A stretch of 64,000 bases of DNA, from NCBI GenBank assembly GCA_032622095.1, contig CP136066.1, positions 91,223,319-91,287,318 on the forward strand. Reading direction: 5' to 3'. The position numbers and the translations under genes were made by a program. The stretch is from Siphonodentalium dalli (lineage: Eukaryota; Mollusca; Scaphopoda; Gadilida; Siphonodentaliidae). A model generated the notes under the pieces. That model worked only from the letters and a program-made list of their open reading frames with translations, was not told the origin of the DNA and made no database searches. The first letter of the stretch is position 1; every line of letters begins with the position of its first letter. This document shows, one piece after another, positions 24,152 to 34,789 of the stretch.

Positions 24152-24985
24152 TATTTGGCTTCATATTATGGCCCGTTTGCATATTTACAGACTCTACTTA
24201 CGCCCAATTTGCGGCCGGAAATAATGGGCTACCCGGGTACTCTTATTGCGGTGATTTGTAACAAAATGGGCCATAATTTAAATAGAATTGAACCGCACCT
24301 AGTGTGGCTATGACGAATTCATCACAAGAGTGGCCACCAATGGAATATATCTCCCACGATAGGCAATTTAACAATTTCGGGGTTAGTTTTGACTCTACTT
24401 CCGCCCAATTTGTGGCCTGGCATAATGAGCTACTTGCTGCCGATCCTGGCCAATCCGGCAAATATTTCGAATCGGTGGCTGAAGAAAAACTAGCTACCAA
24501 AAAAAATATATTGAAATAGAAACAGGGAACAGGGAACTAAAATATTTTAATCGGAGGCTGAATAAGGAACATGCATGGAGCAAGGAACTGAATGCATGGA
24601 CTTCCCACACACGAGAACGAAGCCACGTCCCTGGTCAAGACAAAAATATTCCCCAATCTCAGTCAGACACGGAGTCATCAAGTACAATTCTATTCACAAG
24701 AATAACGTCGGTCGTCGAAATTGATACATTGTCTGTGAACGTTGCAATGACGTCAAATACAGGAATCTATTTTTGCTACATCAAAGGACACCGGCCGCCC
24801 TTTGATCAGAACTTGATACAGGCTGCATCAGAATGCACGACTCTTAACGCCGCCACCCCCCCCCCCCCCGGTGTGTGAGGATGTGGTGTTTCTATGGGGT
24901 ATTTGGTGTGAGGGTTGGCGGGCGTTCTATAGGTGGTATTTGTGGCGGGCCGGAAGAGACATTTTTGCGGACAAGGAATCAGGAA
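24152..24985. other. unassigned stretch
   Basis: Contains short AACAGGGAAC and AAGGAAC phrases like the edge of the 133-bp repeat family, and a C11 run near 24857. No gene was recognised; the 71-codon frame at 24304 has no motif or splice support. Confidence 0.4.
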
Positions 24986-25019
24986 TAAAATAAATGGCTC
25001 AAACCCGATGTATCCCCCG

Positions 25020-25505
25020 GGGTGAGGGGTGATGTGCTTCTAGTTGGTATTTGGGGCGAGCCATCCACACATGCCGTCAAATTGGCCCAAATCCTTACCG
25101 TTCTCGAAAATGCTCCATACCTCATTTTTACCCCCTCGGGTGACATCCCCCCCGGGGTGATGGGTGGGGGTCGGGGTGTTTCTATGTGGTATTTGGGGCG
25201 GGCCACCACCAATGCCGTCAAATCGGTCGAAATCCTTAACGTTCTCGAAAATATATGGTCCATACCCCATTTTCACTCCTTCGGGGTGGCACCCCCGGGG
25301 GTGATGGTGGGGTCGGGGTATTTCTAGATGGTATTTTGGGCAGGCTACCCACACATGCCGTCAAATCTGTCGAAATCCTTACCGTTCTCGAAATGGTCCA
25401 TACCCCATTTTCACCCCCTCGGGTTGGCACCCCCCGGGGTGATGGGTGGGCGTCGGGTGTTTCTAGATGGTATTTGGGACCGGCCACCCACCCGGTGTCA
25501 GACCG
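25020..25505 (+). repeat. 133-bp tandem repeat, about 3.5 units, plus orientation
   Basis: Successive units contain TTTCTAGATGGTATTTGGG, CATGCCGTCAAATCGG, CCTTACCGTTCTCGAAA and a CCCCTCGGG block at about 130-bp spacing. Same family as 15082-15565 (opposite strand) and 26755-26940 (same strand). Confidence 0.85.
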
Positions 25506-25834
25506 GTTTTCCGAAGACCTATTACTACGAAGGCCCACAACTCCGAAGACCCGATTCTCCGACGGCCCACAACTCCGAAGACCCGATTCTCCGACGGCCC
25601 ATAACTCCGAAGATCCGATTCTCCGAAAGCCCATAACTCCGAAGGGCCGATTCTCCGAAGACCTATAACTCCGAAGAACTATAACTCCGAAGGGCCGATT
25701 CTCCGAAGACCTATAACTCCGAAGGCCCGATTCTCCGACGGCCCATAACTCCGAAGGTCCGATTCTCCGAAGGTCCGATTCTCCGAAGATTTTGTTTTAT
25801 CGGGGTATTATCGTTTACTAAATAGTGTACAGTC

Positions 25835-26026
25835 CAGTGGCGAAGCCAATGGGTCCCAAAATTCCCACTGCCCCCATTAAACCTCTACTTGCTATTTCAG
25901 ACAATATGGGCCCCTACCAAAACATGTCCAATGTCATGTAAACGCCCGGAAATCGTTCATGGGGCATCAAAATATTCAAACTTTTCCTACTGCCCCCACC
26001 TAAATGGGAATCCTGGCCCGCCACTG
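25835..26026 (+). mobile_element. hAT-like MITE, copy in P3 left arm
   Basis: The ends CAGTGGCGAAGCC and GGCCCGCCACTG form short terminal inverted repeats of the CAGTGGCG type common in hAT elements. It is an inverted, shorter relative of 26178-26463, sharing AACATGTCCAATGTCATGTA. Confidence 0.65.
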
Positions 26027-26177
26027 ACTATACACCAGATACTATAACGTTACGTTGGCCCATGAGATGCCAGAGTAAAATGTACAGGGGTGAACGGGGA
26101 AGAACTTGTCGCCCCTGTGCATGTTAGGCTACTCTGACATTCTTGCAGCGTTTCGTTATAATATACCCGGTGCACAC

Positions 26178-26463
26178 CAGTGGCGGAGCCAGGGTTCCCA
26201 TTTAGGGGTGCACATTAATTAGCATATGTGGGGGATATGTGGGGGATATATCATGCATATGATATGCCGAAAGCATATCACGAAGGCCTGATTTGGGGAG
26301 CGCATACATGGGAGGGGTCGCCCCAATCGTTGGTCCGGGGGCTCCCCTGGGCAGGAACACTGTGAATATTTGAATGCCTAGGAGGGATTTCCTGACGTTT
26401 ACATGACATTTGACATGTTTTTTGGGGGCGGTCTTCCCTAGGGCCCCATTGACCCCGCCACTG
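26178..26463 (-). mobile_element. hAT-like MITE, copy in P3 right arm
   Basis: The ends CAGTGGCGGAGCCAGG and GACCCCGCCACTG are inverted repeats of the hAT type. Its orientation opposes the copy at 25835-26026, as expected if both were carried in the P3 inverted duplication. Confidence 0.65.
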
Positions 26464-26754
26464 GACTGTACACTATTTAATAAGCGATAAAACATGATCT
26501 TCGGAGAATCGGATCTTCGGAGAATCGGACCTTCGGAGAATCGGCTCTTCGGAGTTATAGACCTTCGGAGTTATGGGCGTTCGGAGTTATAGGCCTTCGG
26601 AGTTATGGGCTTTCGGAGTTATGGGTCTTCGGAGTTATGGGATTTCGGAGAATCGGGACTTCGGAGCTATGGGCTTTCGGAGAATCGGGGCGTCGGAGAA
26701 TCTGACCTTCGGAGAATCGGACCTTCGGAGTTATGGGTCTTCGGAAAAACGCTA

Positions 26755-26980
26755 CGTAACCCACCCACCCATTCCGTCAAATCGGTCGAAATCCTTACCG
26801 TTCTCGAAAATGGACCATACCCCATGTTCACCCCCTCGGTGTGGCACCCCAGGGGTGATGGTGGAGGTCGGGGTGTTTCTAGGTGGTATTTGGGGCCGGC
26901 CACCCACACATGCCGTCAAATCGGTCGAAAGCGACATTTTTTAAAATAAGGAATAAGGAATAGGGAATAAGTTCTAAAAG
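26755..26980 (+). repeat. 133-bp family unit with terminal ATTCC-type tail
   Basis: One and a half units of the 133-bp repeat, ending in AATAAGGAATAAGGAATAGG and an AAGTTCTAAAAGTAATG tail that mirrors 15073-15125 by the LINE start. Confidence 0.8.
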
Positions 26981-27884
26981 TAATGTTCGTGTGTACCGTA
27001 CCATAATTCAGCATTTGTATTGGTGAGAGCTACCCCTTCATCGTTGTTAATGCTTTTCAAGTTTATCATTACAGGTTTCAGTTCTCCATAGCGAAGAAGA
27101 TAAAAAAAAGAGGGCTACACAATTTCTCACAAGAAAACCATAGTCAGAAATGGTAACGCCACCAAGATCATATTATTAGCCATAAATATAAATTATAATA
27201 TAATTATAATATAAAATATTATTCATTAGTTAGCGCTAATATAGGTGCTAACTAATGAATAATATTATTTGATTGACTTATTATATAACATCTTCATCTT
27301 ATTCACAACTTTAAGGAGTCCTTCTGGCACACGAGAATATTTATCGCCGTTTGATTTGCACCAAGTGAACTCGGCGCATATATAATTGATAGAACAGACC
27401 TCTATTATGCTGATCGTGTCGTTATTTGTTTAAAATACGTATCAATTGACATATACGCACCCCTTCCCTCATTAAAATCTACATATATCGCCCATTTTAG
27501 GGGACCTCCGCGAATTCGGGGACTTCCGCAAAGTGGTCTCCGCAAATAGGGAACTACTGCAAATCGTCGCACCCAATGCAATTTGTAAACAAATACGGTT
27601 GACATGCGTTTTAACGAGGTGAGGTTTAATTTTTTAAAAAGAAGCAATGCTACATATAAACTATTTGTCATGGACTCAGCCAGTGTGCCATATATCTGTG
27701 TAAACTAAGGTCGCTTTGCGTGGTAAAAGTGAAAAGTGAAAGTGGAAATTCGGAAAATCCTATTGAAAATGAAGTACAATTTTGGGAATTCCGCGGCAGA
27801 ATAAGAGAATCTATACTATTGAAAGTGAATGTACGATTCCTGGAATTCTATCAGATATCGCGACTCTGTTCGTTTTCGTGATCA
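26981..27884. other. unassigned stretch with a perfect hairpin
   Basis: A perfect 20-bp inverted repeat, AATATTATTCATTAGTTAGC at 27215-27234 and its complement at 27247-27266, surrounds a 12-base loop. It may be a small MITE. A short block of CGGGGACTTCCGC-like phrases lies near 27500-27560. No gene was recognised. Confidence 0.55.
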
Positions 27885-28453
27885 TCTATCTCATATATAT
27901 TTTGAAGACCTCTGTCTGTATGTTTGCATGTTTGTCGTATGTTTGTCATTTATACAAATCTACGATTCACGACCGATCGGGACGAAACTTGGTACGTGTG
28001 TGTAGTTTGACCAGGCGGTGGACCTTGTCGTATTGGCGAGCCCGTGCGGCGCCCGCTTCGCGCATGCGCAGACGAGATCTCGGAAACGGGTGGAGCTATC
28101 GACTTGAAATTTGCTATGTGAATGTATCATGCCCCGGATACGAATTGTATCGGGTCGCCGAGCCCGTGCGACGCCAGCTTCGCTCATGCGCAGACCAGAT
28201 CTCGGAAACGGGTGGAGCTATCGACTTGAAATTTGGTATGTGAATGTATCTTGCCCCGGATACGAATTTTATCGGGTCGCCGAGCCCGTGCGACGCCAGC
28301 TTCGCGCATGCGCAGACGAGATCTCGAAAACGGGTGGAGCTATCGATTTGAAATTTGGTTTTTGAATAGCCGGGACAACGTCAGGCTGGGTAGAGCTATC
28401 GACTTGAAATTTGGTTTTTGAATAGCCCGGACAACGTCGGGCTCATCGGCTAG
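27885..28453 (+). mobile_element. Helitron-like element H1
   Basis: Starts TCTATCTCATATATATTTTG. It contains two to three 122-bp core units (ACGGGTGGAGCTATCGACTT phrase). The 3' hairpin is AGCCCG (28424-28429) with CGGGCT (28438-28443), then CTAG at 28450-28453. Confidence 0.8.
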
Positions 28454-29581
28454 TCTATACTATATATTTTGAGACTTCGTATATATGTGTGTGTGTGTGT
28501 GTGTGTACTTCATAGAATCCAAAACGCGTGTACATATTGAGCTCAAACCTCCTATGTAAGTGTCAAATCCCACCGACACGACCGTGGTCGCGGTTTAGAG
28601 AAGCTCAGAGCACCCGTTCTCCAATCTCAAATCACCGCAAACGCACGGCGTGGGTTAATCAAGTGATTATTTAATGAGCGTTTGTTTTTGACGCATCTCT
28701 ATAAAGAGCGTCTGTTTGCCATTCAACGTTATTTGCATCTGCAGAGAGATATACGGAACATACATTAAATTTAAAAAACATTTGTTTCTGATCAACCCTG
28801 CGAGCACGGATGGCGCGCTTTGTTTTTACAGTATATAGTTATATACCGAAATCATCCCAGATAATCACGAATATAGCATCAGATTTCTCCCCAGATATAC
28901 CGTTATAAAGCTACTGGAATCTGCCAATCTACGGGAAATTCCAGGGAATGCCGATTGAGCTCAAACTTGCTACCCACGGGAAGTGTCATATATATGAGTG
29001 TGTCCTTTATAGACTCGAACCGATTGAGCTCAAACTTGCTAAATAAGAAAATAGCCCCCAAGCCGTAAATATCAACAACAACGATATTACTAAATACACG
29101 TTTTCGGCAATGTGAGAGTTTTCGGGGAGCCGTGATGCCAACAACAACCACCCGAAGCCCTGAATGCCAACAACAGATTCAATGCAATGTTATCTATTAT
29201 GCAGAGAGATTTCACGACATTACGACGGGTACGGCAGACTCAAAATATTATGCAGACAGATTTCCCGACGGGAAGCGTTTGTTTTAAATTCAATGCAATG
29301 TTATCGTAGAGAGATTTCACGAAACAAAGAATGCGTTGTCTGTCGTTCCTAGGAAGGGGGGATTTCTACGGGTAAATTTTTCCGCCAGAAACAAAAAAAT
29401 TAATTAAAACAATTTACAATTTAATTAAAACAATTTAAAATTAAAAAAAATTAACAATAAAAAAACAATTCAGAAACAAAATATATTAAATTTAAAAAAC
29501 ATTAAATTCATATTCAAAAATGTCATGTTTCTGAAACAAAGCCATGGGACGAATGCCGCCAGTGGCGGGCTAACCTGCTAG
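28454..29581 (+). mobile_element. Helitron-like element H2
   Basis: Starts TCTATACTATATATTTTG, then a TG microsatellite (about 28487-28505). It shares the GGTTAATCAAGTGATTATTT and GAGCGTTTGTTTTTGACGC blocks with H4 and H5. The 3' hairpin is CCGCC-AGT-GGCGG (29556-29568) with CTAG at 29578-29581. Confidence 0.8.
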
Positions 29582-30633
29582 TCTCTTCTATATATTTTGA
29601 GAACTCCTTGTATTCGAGAGATAGCCCACACCCTCCGGACCTCAATGATATGATCGTGAATGAGTATTGATATACCCCACTAAACTTTGACAAACACCAG
29701 TAATGGTGTGTAGATCATTTACATATCTCTCCTATATATTTTGATACAATCTATCTAATTTACATATCTCTCTTATATATTTATGTTTGTGTGTGTGTTG
29801 TACTTCATACAAATCTACGATTCTCGACCGATCGGGACGAAACTTGGTACGTGTGTGTAGTTTGACCAGGCGGTGGTCGTTGTCGTATTGGCGAGCCGTG
29901 CGACGCCCGTGCAGCGCATGCGCAGACGAGATATCGGAAACGGGTGGAGCTATCGACTTGAAATTTGCTATGTGAATGTATCTTGCGCCGGGTACAAATT
30001 TTATCGGGCCGCGGAGCCCGTGCGATGCCCGTGCAGCGCATGCGCAGACGAGATCTCGGAAACGGGTGGAGCTATCGACTTGAAATTTGCTATGTGAATG
30101 TATCTTGCGCCGGGTACAAATTTTATCGGGTCGCCGAGCCCGTGCGACGCCCGTGCAGCGCATGCGCAGACGAGATATCGGAAACGGGTGGAGCTATCGA
30201 CTTGAAATTTGCTATGTGAATGTATCTTGCGCCGGGTACAAATTTTATCGGGTCGCGGAGCCCGTGCGATGCCCGTGCAGCGCATGCGCAGACGAGATCT
30301 CGGAAACGGGTGGAGCTATCGACTTGAAATTTGCTATGTGAATGTATCTTGCGCCGGGTACAAATTTTATCGGGTCGCCGAGCCCGTGCGACGCCCGTGC
30401 AGCGCATGCGCAGACGAGATCTCGGAAACGGGTGGAGCTATCGACTTGAAATTTGGCATGTGAATGTATCTTGCGCCGGGTACAAATTTTCATGCGCAGA
30501 CCAGATCTCGGAAACTGGTGGAGCTACCGGGTACAAATTTTTCTTATTGAAACGCGTGGAGCTAAAAATTTAAAAAACATATATATAAATGTCATGTTTC
30601 GGACAAGCCGCCGGTGGCGGGCTAACCTGCTAG
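29582..30633 (+). mobile_element. Helitron-like element H3, with a nested second start
   Basis: Starts TCTTCTATATATTTTG. A second start-like sequence lies near 29767, so the element may be two, one inserted near the 5' end of the other. The body is five 122-bp core units (about 29880-30480), each with CGCATGCGCAGACGAGAT. The 3' hairpin is at 30608-30620 and CTAG at 30630-30633. Open frames on both strands across the array are repeat translations. Confidence 0.8.
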
Positions 30634-31683
30634 TCTATACTATATATTTTGAGACTTCGTATATATGTACTTCATAGAATCGAAAACGGTTCGCTCGATT
30701 GAGTTCAAACTTCCCATCTAAGGGTAAAAACCCAAGAACACCGTAGTTGTCGGGTTTTGGAGAAGCTCTGAGCACCCTTTATCCACTCCCAAATCACCGC
30801 AAAGGCACGGCGTGGGTTAATCAAGTGATTATTTAATGAGCGTTTGTTTTTGACGCATCTCTATAAAGAGCGTCTGTTTGCCATTCAACGTTATTTGCAT
30901 CTGCAGAGAGATATACGGAACATACATTACATTTAAAAAACATTTGTTTCTGACCAATACTGCGAGCACGGATGGCGCGCTTTGTTTTTACAGTATATAG
31001 TTATATACCGAAATCATCCCAGATAATCACGAATATAGCATCACATTTCTCCCCAGATATACCGTTATAAAGCTACTGGAATCTGCCCACGGCAATGTCG
31101 GCTTATATGACATATTTACTACACATGACAGCCGATTGACAATTGGTCTCTATATATGTACCAAAATTACGCCGCGTTGGTGACTGGGAAATTCCAGGGA
31201 ATGCCGATTGAGCTCAAACTTGCTACCTACGGGAAGTGTAATATATATGAGTGTGTCCTTTATAGACTCGAACCGATTGAGCTCAAACTTGCTAAATATT
31301 GACTGGGAAATTCCAGGGAATGCCGATTGAGCTCAAACTTGCTACCTACGGGAAGTGTCATATATATGTGTGTGTCCTTTATAGACTCGAACCGATTGAG
31401 CTCAAACTTGCTAAATACGGGAAGTGTCATGGACGGGTTCATTGAAAAACAAAAAAAAATCGGGTAAAATTGAAAAACAAAATTAAAAAGGCACAATTAA
31501 CTCCTTGAAAAACCAAACAAAATCGGGTAAAATTTAAAAACAAAAAAATTAAAAAGGCACAATTAACTCATTGAAAAACAAACAAATTAACTCATGCAGC
31601 ACAAGTGTCTCGGAACCTGTTGCAATTGCTTTTTCGAACAAAGCCATGGGACGAATGCCGCCAGTGGCGGGCTAACCTGCTAG
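30634..31683 (+). mobile_element. Helitron-like element H4
   Basis: Nearly the same body as H2 (ATTGAGTTCAAACTTCCCAT, CACGGCGTGGGTTAATCAAG). It contains duplicated CCGATTGAGCTCAAACTTGC blocks near 31205-31415. The 3' hairpin is at 31658-31670 and CTAG at 31680-31683. Confidence 0.8.
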
Positions 31684-32793
31684 TACTATATATTTTGATA
31701 CTTCCGTATATATGTGTGTGTGTGTGTGTGTACTTTATAGAATCGAAAACGGCTGGCTCGATTGAGTTCAAACTTCCCATCTAAGGGTAAAAATCCACGA
31801 ACACCGTAGTTGTCGCGTTTTGGAGAAGCTCTGAGCACCCTTTATCCACTCCCAAATCACCGCAAAGGCACGGCGGGGGTTAATCAAGTGATAATTTAAT
31901 GAGCGTTTGTTTTTGACGCATCGCTATAAATAGCGTCTGTTTACCATTCAACGTTATTAGCATCTGCAGAGAGATATACGGGAACATTGAGTGGTTTCCT
32001 ATGCGGGGAGATTTATTGGATGCCATAGTACTCTTACAACATCATTGTTATAGTATGTATGACACTTAGGTCAGGGCTTAGGGGGCGGTAGTTATAGGCA
32101 TAATGCTTCTCAGAAATCCCGGTTACAAACCAACCGGTTACAAACAAACGCAACGTTATCGCTCGAAATTTATTATGCAGAGAGATATACGGGAACAAGT
32201 GCTTTCCTATTTTTAGAACGCAACACATGGGGTTCACGACGGGATTAATTGACTGTCCGCTCTTTGTGAGGATGGGGTTCACGACGGGATTAACTTTGCG
32301 GGGACTATTGACAATCTCGTAAGGGTGGACAACCTCTGTCAGGGGCTGCTCAATGGCCACGGGCAGGTTAAAAAAAATCATACCTCTTCTGGGTCTGGGC
32401 GTGTATAGACATGAGCGTGTTGTGTTCCTAAGAACGCGGAGCGTGTTGTGTTCCTAAGAACGCGGATCGGGTAAGTTTTTCCGCCCTAGGTGAGCTCAAA
32501 CTTTGTATATAAGTGTAAAAACACACGGGGATCCTCGACGTCGCATTGTGTGAAACATTCTTATGTCTGTCGTTCCTAGGAATTTTTCATCGGGTCAGTC
32601 TTAACCTTCAAACGGGTACCCACAAATTATATATTGGACCCCGACACGACCTTGACCTTGAAAATGATCAATTCAAGGTCAAATCGGGTAAAATATTGAA
32701 AAACCCAATATTAACTCATTGAAAAACACAAACAAAACATAAAACATTGCCATGTTTCTGACCAAGCACGCCAGTGGCGGGCTAACCTGCTAG
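31684..32793 (+). mobile_element. Helitron-like element H5
   Basis: Begins TACTATATATTTTG, so the first bases of the usual TCTAC start are lost. It shares the H2/H4 body, then a TCAAGGTCA-containing 3' part like H6. The 3' hairpin ends near 32781 and CTAG is at 32790-32793. Confidence 0.75.
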
Positions 32794-32816
32794 TCTATTA
32801 TATATTTTGGAAGATT

Positions 32817-32847
<31 letters not shown>

Positions 32848-33529
32848 AATCGATGAACTCGAAAACGGCCGACCCGATTTCGATGAAACTTGTGGGGGTA
32901 TGTGGGGGTATCTTCGGCCGGGGAGTGACATATGCCTATTAATTTGCCCGTGCGACGTGACCTTGACCTTGAAATCGGGTAATTTCAAGGTCAAACGCCC
33001 GAATATCACGGGAGTTCGATGAAACTTGGTATGTGGGGATGCCATCGGCCGGGGAGTGGCATAAACCTATCAATTTGCCCGTGCGACGTGATCTTGACTT
33101 TGAAATCGGGTCATTTCAAGGTCAAACGCCCGAATATCACGGGATTTCGATGAAACTTGGTATGTGGGGGTACTTTCGTATGGGGAGTCTCATAAGCCTA
33201 TTCATTTGCCCGTGCGACGTGACCTTGAAATCGGGTCAATTCAAGGTCAAATCGGCAATTTTGATGGAATTTCGACAAAATGTTATACATAGGGTTACTT
33301 TTGTCCATGAGTGTTTTGGGCGGGTCCAATCGTGACACCGACCTGACCTTGACCTTCAAAATGATCTATTCAAGGTCAAATCGGGTAAAACCGGATGGAT
33401 TTCGACGGGCACGTTTGTCGGGTACTTTTGTCCGGGCAGTGTTTTGGACTGGTCAAACCGTGACCCCACTTGACCTTCAAAATGGACAATTCAAGGTCAA
33501 AGCCCGGACGAAGTCGGGTCACCTTCTAG
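32794..33529 (+). mobile_element. Helitron-like element H6
   Basis: Starts TCTATTATATATTTTGG, with a long TG run (about 32818-32847). Three to four units of about 130 bp carry TTTCGATGAAACTTGGTATG and paired TTGACCTTGAAAT / ATTTCAAGGTCAA blocks. The terminal hairpin CCCG..CGGG (33503-33518) is followed by CTAG 33526-33529. Confidence 0.8.
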
Positions 33530-33758
33530 TAGGTTATATAAGGTCTATATGACCACGAAAACGAGTCGATACATCCATCGATACAAACCCATTGTGTATA
33601 CGATACAATTTTGACTTGATGAACAGAAAATAAAAGATCGCGGTTACTCCAACAGAACTTGCAGGCATCCGCACTCCAATTAAAATTACCCATAATTCAT
33701 TCACTACACCAGGGGCTCCCAATGGGTTATACATTATTTTCAGGCTATCAGATTATTT

Positions 33759-33925
33759 ATATTTTCAAGAACATATTATTACACCGGTGACTTTAAGTTT
33801 ACAATTTCAGCCTGTCCTGACTCTATCGGTACGATTGAGTCATATTTTCAAGAACATATTATGTACACCGGTGGCGTTAACTTTACAATTTCAGCATCTA
33901 CGTGATTCTATTGGTACGATTGAGT
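33759..33925 (+). repeat. 83-bp tandem duplication
   Basis: Two adjacent copies (33759-33840 and 33842-33925) share ATTTTCAAGAACATATTA, ACACCGGTG, TTTACAATTTCAGC and GGTACGATTGAGT with small substitutions. Confidence 0.8.
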
Positions 33926-34229
33926 AAGGTACAAAACAAAAATCTCCCACAGTGCATTCGTCCAGTCGACCACAGAAAATCCAAATCTCCAAAACAACTT
34001 ACACCACCTTGTGGCGTAATAAAGAGTAATCTCTAATATTGCTAAACCTTCATATTGTTAAATAAACATAAATGTCATTGTGTGTTCTTATTCACACTAC
34101 TTGCCGTTTTTATTATTATTTATTTTATTTGTGATTGGCATATCTTAATATCACAAATTTTCTAAAATCAGTATTATTCAAGTTGGCATTATAATTTATA
34201 TATGAACGACAATAAACGAAATTGAAATT

Positions 34230-34436
34230 TCAAACTACATCTTTTACCGGGCTCGGCTCGGACTCGGACTACAGCCTTTGGTGTGTACTATTTTTCACCA
34301 TCTGGAATTAATCGGCCAACATCGGTGATTTCCGTACGCAAAATCAATTTCTGCCAAGAACGATAATCCGAGAACTTGCGATTGCACCTGCAATATTTGG
34401 CGGCCTAGCAAAAATTGTTTGCAACCATTTCAAAAT
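34230..34436 (+). promoter_or_regulatory. putative 5' untranslated and promoter region of the host gene
   Basis: This is the sequence just upstream of the exon 1 start codon. It is more GC-balanced than its surroundings, with repeated CTCGG phrases (about 34249-34270), and has no repeat match elsewhere in the window. No TATA box at a useful distance was seen. The call rests only on position. Confidence 0.3.
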
Positions 34437-34738
34437 ATGGCGTCTACGAGCGAAGACGAAGATTGTCCAAAGGACAAAACGCAAACAAAACTATCAGTAA
34501 CGGATCGATCAGGGCGACCGAAGCTATCCACTGAATCGAAGATTGGGCGACCGAGGCTGTCCCCTGAATCAAAGATTAAGTCATCATTTGAACGAGCGGA
34601 GAAGAGAAGGGTTGCGGACCATAACCGTATTCGGTTAAATCAGGAGATCGGGAGATGGCGTGAGGCAGGGAGAATTTGTAAAATTCCAAAATCACAGAGA
34701 AATTCAGATCAGATGATCGCAACAATTCTCCTGGACAA
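34437..34738 (+). CDS. host gene exon 1: basic helical N-terminal region
   Basis: First of three exons of one predicted gene (with 46038-46196 and 49024-50254). The start chosen is ATG 34437 (MASTSEDEDCP); an in-frame ATG at 34419 is also possible. The exon encodes 100 codons plus two bases and ends at a strong donor, ACAA|GTAAGTA. The protein begins acidic, then has two similar RPKLSTESKI / RPRLSPESKI motifs (AT-hook-like but without a proper RGRP core). A charged helical stretch follows: ERAEKRRVADHNRIRLNQ, then RWREAGRICKIPKSQRNSDQ and MIATILLDK. The last part superficially resembles a bHLH domain (basic HN..R then helix-loop-helix), but equally a W-R..SD...LL helical module of zinc-finger proteins. 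A nuclear DNA-associated role is inferred; the gene is not named. Confidence 0.65.
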
Positions 34739-34789
34739 GTAAGTACCGGTAGCCTACATACATACAGTATTATATAGACAGTATTATTA

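Larger units (their letters stand above)
25512..26747. mobile_element. palindrome P3: minisatellite arms and paired hAT-like MITEs
   Basis: The left arm starts TTTTCCGAAGACC (25512) and the right arm ends GGTCTTCGGAAAAA (26747). Each arm holds an irregular ATTCTCCGAAGG / ATAACTCCGAAGG minisatellite (25520-25795 and 26495-26745, mirrored), then a TTTTATCG/CGATAAAA joint, then a CAGTGGCG-ended MITE. The centre is about 26050-26165. Arm identity is visibly lower than in P2. No genes; translations are repetitive. Confidence 0.8.
27885..33529 (+). mobile_element. head-to-tail array of about six Helitron-like elements
   Basis: Successive elements start TCTAT..ATATATTTTG and end with a short GC hairpin, about 7-9 bases and CTAG. 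At 28453/28454, 29581/29582, 30633/30634 and 32793/32794 the CTAG of one element directly abuts the TC start of the next; at 31683/31684 the TC is missing. The first start is preceded by A (27884) and the last CTAG is followed by T (33530), matching the A|T insertion of Helitrons. None encodes Rep or helicase. Internal regions contain tandem cores of 122-130 bp. Confidence 0.85.

Noticed and set aside
25236-26944. Open frames of 100-137 codons with Arg/Ser/Pro repeats
   Set aside because: They are translations of the CTCCGAAG minisatellite and the 133-bp repeat, overlapping on both strands.
27782-30463. Overlapping 75-153-codon frames with CADEISETGGAIDLKF repeats
   Set aside because: They result from the 122-bp Helitron core, whose length is not a multiple of three; copies shift frame between units and no Rep or helicase motif is present.
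29880-30480. Possible CRISPR-like array (regular 122-bp repeat)
   Set aside because: Units are contiguous tandem repeats without unique spacers, in eukaryotic DNA; no cas genes.
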